Part shown: piece by piece, positions 1-5,302 of the stretch
Layout: the number at the start of each line of letters is the position of its first letter
Position numbering within the stretch: position 1 is the first letter of the stretch
Source of the DNA: Campylobacteraceae bacterium
GTDB taxonomy: Bacteria > Campylobacterota > Campylobacteria > Campylobacterales > Campylobacteraceae
Assembly: GCA_031259875.1 (NCBI GenBank)
Contig: JAIRKW010000062.1
Coordinates: forward strand, 1-5,430
Length of the DNA: 5,430 nucleotides
Reading direction: 5' to 3'
Program-made: the position numbers and the translations under genes
Notes under the pieces: generated by a model
Told to the model about the DNA's origin: nothing
The model's database searches: none
Seen by the model: only the letters and a program-made list of their open reading frames with translations

Positions 1-110
1 ATTTGTGTCATTTTGCAACCAAACAACAAGCAAAGTGCACATTATGAGAAAATAAAGAGTTTTTACAGAAAACAATCTTTGCGAGGAATGCGGCGGAATT
101 TACCCCTTCT

Positions 111-147
111 TGTCATTGCAAAGAGCGCAGTATGCAAAGAAGCAGAA
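111..147 (+). repeat. Repeat copy, plus orientation, degenerate 3' half
   Basis: It starts TGTCATTGCAAAGAGCGCAG, which fits the repeat head well. The tail (GAAGCAGAAT) has lost the expected GCAATCC. The head includes the GAGCGCA core also seen, with changes, at 567-600. Confidence 0.55.
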
Positions 148-197
148 TAGTTCATTTGATTGTTATTTTGTATTAATTTGCAATGACTGTTCCTATC

Positions 198-233
198 TGT
201 CATTGCGAGCTGAAACAAACAGCGCGGCAATCT
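198..233 (+). repeat. Well-preserved repeat copy, plus orientation
   Basis: Head TGTCATTGCGAG and tail GCGCGGCAATCT are both intact around a middle of about 12 nt (CTGAAACAAACA). The unit is 36 bp, two more than the copies at 419-452 and 567-600, with the extra bases in the middle. The ends can pair as ATTGC with GCAAT. Confidence 0.75.
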
Positions 234-343
234 AAAAAAGTTTCAAACTGACTACGTGTCTGCAATTTGCCTGCCCATTCATCATTGCAAGTATCAGCAT
301 AGGACACTTATGCCTTCATTAATTAATCAAGTTCAGCAAATAA

Positions 344-388
344 TTGAATTTTGAAATTAAATGTTCACGGTTTAAAATTCAAATTCAA
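344..388. repeat. AT-rich imperfect inverted repeat
   Basis: The arms at 344-361 (TTGAATTTTGAAATTAAA) and 371-388 match as inverted repeats at 14 of 18 positions around the 9-nt centre TGTTCACGG. No T-tract follows that would make a terminator, and the AT bias makes chance plausible. No function is assigned. Confidence 0.3.
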
Positions 389-418
389 AGTTTTAAAAAG
401 TGAATACTTAGTATTCTT

Positions 419-452
419 GGATTGCCGTGTTGGTGCGTTCCTCGCAGTGACA
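419..452 (-). repeat. Well-preserved repeat copy, minus orientation
   Basis: Read on the minus strand this 34-bp unit has head TGTCACTGCGAGGAACGCAC and tail CAACACGGCAATCC. Together with 567-600 it gives the clearest definition of the unit length and of both ends. Confidence 0.8.
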
Positions 453-566
453 CAATAAAATGTCATTCTTGTATGGGTTTGAATTTAAAAGAAATTTGCG
501 GTATTGAGACACCCTTTATTCAGACTCTCTTTTTTCATTCTGATACTCTTTTGAATTCATATTTTC

Positions 567-600
567 TGTCACTGTAAGGAGCGTATCGGCGCGGCAATCC
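567..600 (+). repeat. Well-preserved repeat copy, plus orientation
   Basis: A 34-bp unit with head TGTCACTGTAAGGAGCG and tail GGCGCGGCAATCC. A second tail alone (ACACAGCAATCC) follows at 616-627, which suggests a partial extra copy. Confidence 0.78.
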
Positions 601-730
601 AATATTATAAACAAAACACAGCAATCCAAAAACATAAAAAGTTCAATATCTTAAACCTTTAATTAAAAATTGTGAGTTTTTCGTTTTTTGGATAAAACTA
701 AAAAGTTAACCAATTTTGGTAAATCCTCTA

Positions 731-767
731 GATTATTGTGTTGCATTCTGCACTTTTAGCAATAACA
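731..767 (-). repeat. Decayed repeat copy, minus orientation
   Basis: On the minus strand it reads TGTTATTGCTAAAAGTGCAG and ends CAACACAATAATC, so both ends are recognisable after several C-to-T-like changes. It is the first of three near-contiguous minus copies (731-767, 778-805, 815-853) about 10 nt apart. Confidence 0.5.
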
Positions 768-814
768 GAAAAAGAATAATTGTTTGTGATAGTTCGCAGT
801 GGTGAAAAAAGGTA

Positions 815-853
815 GATTGCTGTGCCTAACTTCGCATTTCTTACAATAATACA
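815..853 (-). repeat. Decayed repeat copy, minus orientation
   Basis: On the minus strand it begins TGTATTATTGTAAGAAATGC and ends GGCACAGCAATC. The tail is well kept, the head is AT-shifted, and the unit is lengthened to 39 bp. Confidence 0.5.
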
Positions 854-921
854 GGAGAGCATTTTGAAGTATTTTCCGGTTTACATTTTTAAAAAGATAA
901 TGAAAAGCTTGCGTTTTTACT

Positions 922-955
922 GGATTACCACAACGCTGCATGTCTTGCAGTGATA
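922..955 (-). repeat. Repeat copy, minus orientation
   Basis: On the minus strand it reads TATCACTGCAAGACATGCAG with tail GTTGTGGTAATCC. It keeps the 34-bp length exactly, which supports it as a true copy despite base changes. Two shorter minus-oriented fragments follow at 979-1000 and 1014-1033, the last one ending about 30 nt from the bpt stop codon. Confidence 0.6.
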
Positions 956-1063
956 CAGAGAAGGTGAATTGATTTGTTTGCGGCAATGCTTGCAATGACA
1001 AAAGAGAAACAGACTGCTTTGTTTGCAATAACGAAAATATTAGTAAAAAGAATTAGAGTATTT

Positions 1064-1786
1064 TTATATCCACACAGGCATCTCTTCCATTTCAGGATTT
1101 CCCTGAAGCAGTTGATGTGGTTTGTAGTTGGCTTTATACATCAAGCTTTGGCACTCTTTAACATAGTAGCCAAGATATATCCAATTTAACCCATACTCTT
1201 TGGCTAATAATATTTGCCGATAAATAGAGTATCTTCCGAGAGAGAGATTTGAAAAATCAGGATCATAGAAAAAATAGATAGATGAAATGCCCTCATCGGT
1301 AAAATCTATCAAATCAACAGCTACCATTCTGCCTTCATAAAAGTATAAAACCTCTTTGCCAAAATTCCCGCATCCTGCCACATGCAGCTCAAAATATCTT
1401 TTGGGTGTCAATTCATAATATTTCCACCCTTTTTTAGCACTCATAAATTTATGATATTTTTCATAAAGCTCCATATGTTTGCGCGTTAGTGAGGGTTCGC
1501 AGATAATCATTTGAGTATTTCGATTCTTTCTCAAAATGCGTTTTGCAGAGCGTGAAAATTCAAAGTTTTTGGCATTTATCCTTAAATTTATACACTCTTT
1601 GCACTCTTTGCAGTTTGGTCTTGAAAAGTAGAGTCCAAATCTCCTCCAACCGCGTTTAACTAACGCACTGTTCAGCAGTGACGGACAATTTAGAATATAT
1701 TTGTAGTGCATTGTGCAGGTTTTGTCTTTCAGATATGAACATTCGTGCGGGAGAGTTGAGAATTCTATTATTTGCGGTTCATTCAT
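1064..1786 (-). CDS. bpt: Aspartate/glutamate leucyltransferase (Bpt)
   Basis: This cytoplasmic aminoacyl-tRNA-protein transferase moves leucine from Leu-tRNA to proteins with N-terminal Asp or Glu. In bacteria such proteins are then delivered by ClpS to ClpAP for degradation (family knowledge). The 240-residue length is typical. The N-terminal ATE domain shows CSYL at 16-19, RGWRRFG at 45-51, a RPNCKECKEC cysteine cluster at 56-65, and the Arg/Lys-rich SRSAKRILRKNRN at 78-90. The C-terminal domain shows YHKFMSAKKGW at 111-121 and the family ending YLGYYVKECQSLMYKANYKP at 204-223. The start is 7 nt after the stop of the upstream small gene, has no clear Shine-Dalgarno, and is probably translationally coupled. 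The alternative name, arginyl-transferase homologue (ate/aat), reflects the wider family. Bacterial Bpt rather than eukaryotic-type Ate1 is favoured by size. No clpS or clpA lies in the window. Confidence 0.9.
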   Translation of the reverse strand: MNEPQIIEFSTLPHECSYLKDKTCTMHYKYILNCPSLLNSALVKRGWRRFGLYFSRPNCKECKECINLRINAKNFEFSRSAKRILRKNRNTQMIICEPSLTRKHMELYEKYHKFMSAKKGWKYYELTPKRYFELHVAGCGNFGKEVLYFYEGRMVAVDLIDFTDEGISSIYFFYDPDFSNLSLGRYSIYRQILLAKEYGLNWIYLGYYVKECQSLMYKANYKPHQLLQGNPEMEEMPVWI

Positions 1787-1793
1787 ATTGAGC

Positions 1794-1976
1794 TTAAATA
1801 TCTACCTCTTTCATAAATTCTTTAAACTCTGCTACGAGTCTGCTCTCTTTGTCGTTTTTATTAGTATTTAAGTTTTGTTTATACTTTTTATTAATATTTG
1901 AAGTATATTTTTGCTTATTCTCTTCCGATTTTAATTTTTGTTTTAATTCTTTTAGATTGTCAAACATATCGTTCAT
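1794..1976 (-). CDS. Small Lys/Asn-rich protein, unknown function, first gene of the bpt operon
   Basis: I do not recognise this 60-residue protein. It is strongly basic and hydrophilic. Residues 5-20 (FDNLKELKQKLKSEEN) look like an amphipathic or coiled-coil helix, residues 21-43 are a Lys/Asn/Thr-rich linker, and residues 44-59 (ESRLVAEFKEFMKEVD) look like a second amphipathic helix. There is no signal peptide, membrane segment or Cys. Reality is supported by a good ribosome site (AGGA, 1985-1982, 5 nt before the ATG), a near-consensus extended -10 just upstream, and the 7-nt gap to bpt. Asn/Lys richness alone can arise by chance in AT-rich DNA, but the promoter, ribosome site and operon fit make a real gene likely. 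The position suggests a conserved partner of, or merely a leader to, bpt; no function can be given. Confidence 0.7.
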   Translation of the reverse strand: MNDMFDNLKELKQKLKSEENKQKYTSNINKKYKQNLNTNKNDKESRLVAEFKEFMKEVDI

Positions 1977-1980
1977 GGTT

Positions 1981-1988
1981 TTCCTTTT
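1981..1988 (-). promoter_or_regulatory. Ribosome binding site of the small ORF
   Basis: Minus strand AAAAGGAA, with AGGA 5 nt before the ATG at 1976-1974. It supports this start over the internal ATG at codon 4. Confidence 0.6.
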
Positions 1989-2001
1989 AAAGTATTGGGA
2001 A

Positions 2002-2030
2002 ATTATAGCAAAATGAAGTATGAATAAGAA
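2002..2030 (-). promoter_or_regulatory. Predicted sigma-70 promoter of the small ORF-bpt operon
   Basis: On the minus strand TGCTATAAT (2010-2002) is a perfect extended -10 (TGnTATAAT). A poor -35 candidate, TTCTTA (2030-2025), lies 17 nt upstream, and the DNA further upstream is T-rich. A good -10 with a weak -35 is the arrangement known for Campylobacterota housekeeping promoters. The start point would be near 1995, just ahead of the ribosome site at 1985-1982. Confidence 0.7.
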
Positions 2031-2176
2031 AGGGTGTAATCAAAAAAAATCAAATTCAATACTTTTTATGCTCAAAAATCTAACACAAAAAAGTTAATTT
2101 TATGTCATACGCACCACTTTTTACATCAGTTTTAATCCAAAACAGCGGCTTGGTAAAAAAAGAGAAAGATTCTTAG

Positions 2177-2201
2177 TTTTTTGAAAATATTTTTCAAAAA
2201 A
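2177..2201. promoter_or_regulatory. Perfect 11-bp dyad upstream of the pckA promoter (candidate operator)
   Basis: The arms TTTTTTGAAAA (2177-2187) and TTTTCAAAAAA (2191-2201) are exact inverted repeats around the spacer TAT. The centre lies about 52 nt upstream of the start point expected from the -10 at 2229-2234. The position and symmetry suit a dimeric regulator, perhaps an activator, or a bent UP-like element. I cannot match it to a known regulator box. Confidence 0.45.
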
Positions 2202-2216
2202 TTAAGCAATATGCTA

Positions 2217-2272
2217 CTTAACATAGTCTATAATTCCAAAAATTTATCGCTTAACATACTACTAAGTAAGCG
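2217..2272. repeat. Repeated CTTAACATA motif and CGCTTA/TAAGCG dyad around the pckA start point
   Basis: CTTAACATA occurs at 2217-2225 and again at 2250-2258, a shift of 33 bp (about three helix turns), flanking the -10 box. The second copy lies within an inverted repeat, CGCTTA (2248-2253) and TAAGCG (2267-2272), separated by 13 nt. TACTTA (2215-2220) and TAAGTA (2263-2268) also form an inverted pair. The set could be a regulator-binding array or a leader hairpin. Confidence 0.35.
2229..2234 (+). promoter_or_regulatory. Predicted -10 of the pckA-argH promoter
   Basis: This is a perfect TATAAT hexamer, without the TGn extension and with no acceptable -35 about 17 nt upstream. The start point would fall near 2241, giving a leader of about 70 nt. 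The missing -35 is either normal for the group or a sign that an activator is needed, which would fit the dyad just upstream. Confidence 0.55.
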
Positions 2273-2302
2273 TTCAAAAGCCGCTTTGGCTATCATTAAT
2301 TT

Positions 2303-2307
2303 AAAGG
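2303..2307 (+). promoter_or_regulatory. Ribosome binding site of pckA, bearing on a double ATG start
   Basis: AAAGG lies 4 nt before the first ATG (2312) and 7 nt before the second, adjacent ATG (2315). The spacing favours the second, but the two differ by one methionine only. Confidence 0.6.
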
Positions 2308-2311
2308 CGAA

Positions 2312-3904
2312 ATGATGAGTTTAGACGTAAACAAAATCGAAGAGCTGGGAATAGAAAATACGGGTAAGATTTTTTATAACCTAAGTTATCAGGAACTTTT
2401 TGAACACGAAGTGAAAAACAGCGAAGGTGCAGCAACAGCGCTTGGAGCATTCACGGTTGATACGGGGATTTTTACCGGCAGAAGCCCTAAAGACAAATAT
2501 TTTGTAAGACAAGACCCATCTTCAAAATATATAGCGTGGGGAAATATAAACCAGCCTATCACAAAAGAGCTTTTTAGCGAACTTTTGACAAAAGCAAAAA
2601 AACAGCTTTCAAATAAAGATATATATATACAAGACGCATACTGCGGGGCAAGCGAAGCCAGCAGAAAAAGGGTCAGATTTGTTACTGAGATTGCGTGGCA
2701 GGCGCACTTTGTGAAAAATATGTTTATTCGTCCAAAAAGTGAAGAGTTGAAAAATTTTGAACCTGATTTCACAGTTTATAATGCCTGCAAATGCATAAAT
2801 GAAGACTATAAAAAAGACGGCTTAAATTCTGACGTTTTTGTTATCTTTAATGTTGAAGATAACGTCGCTGTTATCGGAGGCACGTGGTATGGCGGAGAGA
2901 TGAAAAAAGGTATCTTTTCAATGATGAATTATTGGCTTCCTTTGGAGGGCAAACTTTCTATGCACTGCTCCGCAAATGTCGGTGAAAACGGCGATACGGC
3001 TCTTTTTTTCGGACTTTCCGGCACTGGTAAAACAACTCTTTCTACAGACCCCAAAAGAAGATTGATAGGCGATGATGAACACGGCTGGGATAATGAGGGA
3101 GTATTTAATTTTGAAGGTGGATGCTACGCAAAATGTATAAACCTCGACCCAAAAAGTGAACCTGAAATTTATGAGGCGATAAAAAGAGACGCACTGCTTG
3201 AGAATGTAGTGATTAACAAAGAGGGCGTTGTTGATTTTGCTGATGCAAGCAAAACAGAAAATACAAGAGTTTCATACCCGATAGAACATATTAAAAATCA
3301 CGAACCAAGCCTTATGGCAGGACACCCCAAAAATATCATCTTTTTGACAGCGGACGCATTTGGCGTACTGCCGCCTGTCTCAAAACTAAATAAAGAACAG
3401 GCTATGTATTACTTTTTGAGTGGATACACAGCAAAAGTTGCAGGAACGGAAAGAGGCATAACAGAGCCTGTGGCGACATTTAGCGCGTGCTTTGGTGAAG
3501 CTTTTTTGCCTCTTCATCCGACTGATTACGCAAAACTTTTGGGCGAAAAGATAGATAAGCATCAAGTTAATGTATTTTTAGTAAATACCGGCTGGAGCGG
3601 CGGTGTTTATGGTGTTGGCAAGCGAATGAGCATAAAAGCTACTAGAAGCTGCATTAATGCTATTTTAAATGGCAGTATTAATAACAGTGAATATGAAGTG
3701 TTGGATATTTTCAATCTCCAAATCCCAAAATCCTTAGACGGCGTTGAAAGTGCTATTTTGAATCCCCGCAATGTATGGAGCGATAAAGCTCAATATGATG
3801 AGACGAGAGTTAAATTGGCGGAGATGTTTATCAAAAACTTCAAAAAATATATAACCGCGGATAGCAAGTTTGACTACTCAAAAGCCGGACCAAAACTGAT
3901 ATAG
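2312..3904 (+). CDS. pckA: ATP-dependent phosphoenolpyruvate carboxykinase
   Basis: This cytoplasmic enzyme converts oxaloacetate plus ATP to PEP, CO2 and ADP, the entry step of gluconeogenesis. The 530-residue length is normal for the ATP-using family. Substrate Arg is in TGRSPKDK (R57). Metal and substrate residues are in WYGGEMKKG (Y193, K199) and MHCSANVG (H218). The P-loop GLSGTGKT is at 234-241 (K240, T241), and the PEPCK signature LIGDDEHGW is at 251-259 (D255). R319 is in ENTR. Nucleotide-binding residues near the C-terminus are in GKRMSIKAT (R438, T444). All correspond in spacing to the E. coli enzyme as I remember it, so activity is expected. The GTP-type enzyme is excluded by these motifs. 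The true start may be the second ATG at 2315. argH follows after 9 nt, so the two are very probably one transcript. Confidence 0.97.
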   Translation: MMSLDVNKIEELGIENTGKIFYNLSYQELFEHEVKNSEGAATALGAFTVDTGIFTGRSPKDKYFVRQDPSSKYIAWGNINQPITKELFSELLTKAKKQLSNKDIYIQDAYCGASEASRKRVRFVTEIAWQAHFVKNMFIRPKSEELKNFEPDFTVYNACKCINEDYKKDGLNSDVFVIFNVEDNVAVIGGTWYGGEMKKGIFSMMNYWLPLEGKLSMHCSANVGENGDTALFFGLSGTGKTTLSTDPKRRLIGDDEHGWDNEGVFNFEGGCYAKCINLDPKSEPEIYEAIKRDALLENVVINKEGVVDFADASKTENTRVSYPIEHIKNHEPSLMAGHPKNIIFLTADAFGVLPPVSKLNKEQAMYYFLSGYTAKVAGTERGITEPVATFSACFGEAFLPLHPTDYAKLLGEKIDKHQVNVFLVNTGWSGGVYGVGKRMSIKATRSCINAILNGSINNSEYEVLDIFNLQIPKSLDGVESAILNPRNVWSDKAQYDETRVKLAEMFIKNFKKYITADSKFDYSKAGPKLI

Positions 3905-3913
3905 GCGGCATAT

Positions 3914-5302
3914 ATGGCAAAATCCAGATCCGGAGTATTTGAAAAAGAGGCGAGCGAGCTTTTAAATGAATTTAATGCTTCGTTAGTATTTGATAAAAAG
4001 CTTTACAAAGAAGACATTGAAGGCTCTTTAGCGCATGCTGCCATGCTGGCTAAGCAGGGTATTTTGACTGAAGACGAAGCAAAAAGTATCGCAGATGCTC
4101 TTAAAGAGGTTTTAAAGGAAATCGAGAGCGGAGAGTTTGTTTTTGATATAAAAGATGAAGATATTCATATGGCTGTCGAAAAGAGGCTTAGCGATATTAT
4201 CGGCAAAGAGGTCGGCGGCAGACTGCACACTGCAAGAAGCAGAAATGACCAAGTTGCAACGGATTTTAAACTGTATGTGCAAAAAAACTCGCTTTATCTT
4301 ATAACGCTTACGGCAAAACTTATAGAAACGCTCCTTGGGAAAGCTAAACAAAATGTTGATACTCTGCTTCCGGGGATGACGCATCTTCAGCACGCGCAGC
4401 CCGTGAATTTTGCCTTTCATCTGCTTGCTTATATGTGTATGTTCAGGCGTGATATAGAAAGATTGGAGAGCTCTTACAAGCGAAATAATCTCTCACCGCT
4501 TGGAAGTGCGGCGCTGGCTGGCACTCCATATCCGATAGACAGAGATAAAACAGCCCAAACGCTTGGATTTGACGCGCCTATGAGTAATGCGACAGACGGC
4601 GTCAGTGACAGGGATTTTGCGCTGGAGATATTGTTTAATATATCTGTTTTAATGATGCACATTTCAAGGCTGGCTGAAGAGTTGATACTCTGGTCAAGCG
4701 CAGAGTTTAAATTTATTACTCTAAGCGACGAGTATTCGACTGGAAGTTCCATTATGCCGCAGAAGAAAAATCCGGATGTACCGGAGCTTTTGCGAGGTAA
4801 AACAGGCAGGGTTTACGGTAATCTCATCGGACTTTTAACAGTACTAAAAGGGCTTCCTTTGGCATACAATAAAGATATGCAAGAGGATAAAGAGGGAGTT
4901 TTCGACAGCGTCGAGACAGCTGTTATATGCCTTAAGATACTGAATGAAACCCTAAAAACTATGAGTGTCAATGAAGACAATATGTCAAAAGCGTGCGCCA
5001 AAGGACATTTGAGTGCGACGGATTTGGCGGATTATCTTGTAACGCATGCGAATATTCCTTTTAGAGAAGCTCATTTTATCACAGGCAAAGCGGTCGCGAA
5101 GGCTGAAGAGATGGGCGTTGACATTTCTCAAATGAGTGCTCATGAACTTCAAAAGATAGACAGCAGAATAGGCTGCGATGTTGAGCAGTTTTTGAGTCTT
5201 GAAGCTTCAATGAATGCCAGAACTTCATATGGCGGCACAGCAAAAAGTGCAACTTTGCTGCAAATAAAAGAAATGGAAAAGTGGCTTAAAGGGTTTAGAT
5301 AA
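3914..5302 (+). CDS. argH: Argininosuccinate lyase
   Basis: This enzyme carries out the last step of arginine synthesis, splitting argininosuccinate into arginine and fumarate; it works as a cytoplasmic homotetramer of the fumarase/aspartase superfamily. The 462-residue length is normal. Conserved blocks are FNASLVFDKKLY at 20-31, HTARSRNDQ at 105-113, GMTHLQHAQP at 154-163 with catalytic H157, SPLGSAALAGT at 194-204, and the superfamily signature GSSIMPQKKNPD at 277-288 with catalytic-loop S278 and K284. The usual N-terminal LWGGRF motif is replaced by SRSGVF at 4-9, although the following blocks are intact. The start is 9 nt after the pckA stop. A weak AGGCGG (3903-3908) overlapping that stop serves as ribosome site, so translational coupling is likely. 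No other arg genes are in the window. Confidence 0.97.
   Translation: MAKSRSGVFEKEASELLNEFNASLVFDKKLYKEDIEGSLAHAAMLAKQGILTEDEAKSIADALKEVLKEIESGEFVFDIKDEDIHMAVEKRLSDIIGKEVGGRLHTARSRNDQVATDFKLYVQKNSLYLITLTAKLIETLLGKAKQNVDTLLPGMTHLQHAQPVNFAFHLLAYMCMFRRDIERLESSYKRNNLSPLGSAALAGTPYPIDRDKTAQTLGFDAPMSNATDGVSDRDFALEILFNISVLMMHISRLAEELILWSSAEFKFITLSDEYSTGSSIMPQKKNPDVPELLRGKTGRVYGNLIGLLTVLKGLPLAYNKDMQEDKEGVFDSVETAVICLKILNETLKTMSVNEDNMSKACAKGHLSATDLADYLVTHANIPFREAHFITGKAVAKAEEMGVDISQMSAHELQKIDSRIGCDVEQFLSLEASMNARTSYGGTAKSATLLQIKEMEKWLKGFR

Larger units (their letters stand above)
79..1034. repeat. Cluster of about 12-14 degenerate copies of a ~34-bp dispersed repeat
   Basis: The copies share the ends TGTCAYTGC(G/A)AG and GCGGCAATCC, with a variable GC-richer middle that often contains GAGCGCA or GAACGCA. 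The ends are partly complementary (ATTGC against GCAAT), so each copy can form an imperfect hairpin. Plus-oriented copies or fragments are at 79-100, 111-147, 198-233, 282-300, 567-600 and 616-627. Minus-oriented ones are at 158-187, 419-452, 731-767, 778-805, 815-853, 922-955, 979-1000 and 1014-1033. The best preserved are 198-233, 419-452 and 567-600; the others are clearly decayed and some are only half units. From memory, similar TCATTGCGAG...GCAATC repeats occur between genes in many unrelated bacteria, so a REP- or MITE-like origin is likely. This is inference and no transposase is present here. Confidence 0.7.
1..1063. other. Gene-free region filled with decayed short repeats
   Basis: This kilobase contains no open reading frame with protein-like character. 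Stops are frequent in all frames, and the only two frames of some length (756-1028 minus and 974-1189 plus) run through repeat copies or into the antisense of bpt. What it does hold is a scatter of degenerate copies of one short repeat, listed separately, embedded in AT-rich filler. I see no tRNA, rRNA or CRISPR pattern. Positions 629-730 and 453-566 hold nothing that I can name. The region lies downstream of bpt, so transcripts of that operon may run into it from the right. Confidence 0.75.
1977..2311. promoter_or_regulatory. Divergent control region between the bpt and pckA operons
   Basis: This 335-nt gene-free stretch separates two outward-facing operons. The promoter for the minus operon sits close to its gene (leader of about 20 nt), while the plus promoter leaves a leader of about 70 nt before pckA. 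Between the two -10 boxes lie about 220 nt of T/A-tract DNA with a perfect dyad at 2177-2201. Two GC-richer patches, 2138-2153 and 2275-2291, stand out from the AT-rich background. I see no small ORF or RNA gene here. Confidence 0.7.

Noticed and set aside
756..1028. Minus-strand 90-codon open frame
   Set aside because: It runs through five or six repeat copies, has no ribosome site, and its translation looks like random AT-rich sequence with no domain character.
79..1034. CRISPR array
   Set aside because: Repeats are in both orientations, highly diverged, irregularly spaced and partly palindromic, with no constant-length spacers.
974..1189. Plus-strand 71-codon open frame
   Set aside because: It starts in repeat copies and its second half is antisense to the conserved bpt C-terminus. 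No ribosome site is seen.
2279..2291. AGCC/GGCT hairpin in the pckA leader as a riboswitch or attenuator
   Set aside because: Only four pairs, no alternative structure or leader peptide, and it does not convincingly pair with the ribosome site.
2389..2772. Minus-strand open frame inside pckA
   Set aside because: Antisense shadow of a strongly conserved enzyme; Ser/Phe/Leu-rich without motifs.
4112..5001. Three minus-strand open frames inside argH (4112-4420, 4474-4752, 4813-5001)
   Set aside because: All are antisense to conserved argH blocks and lack ribosome sites and recognisable domains.
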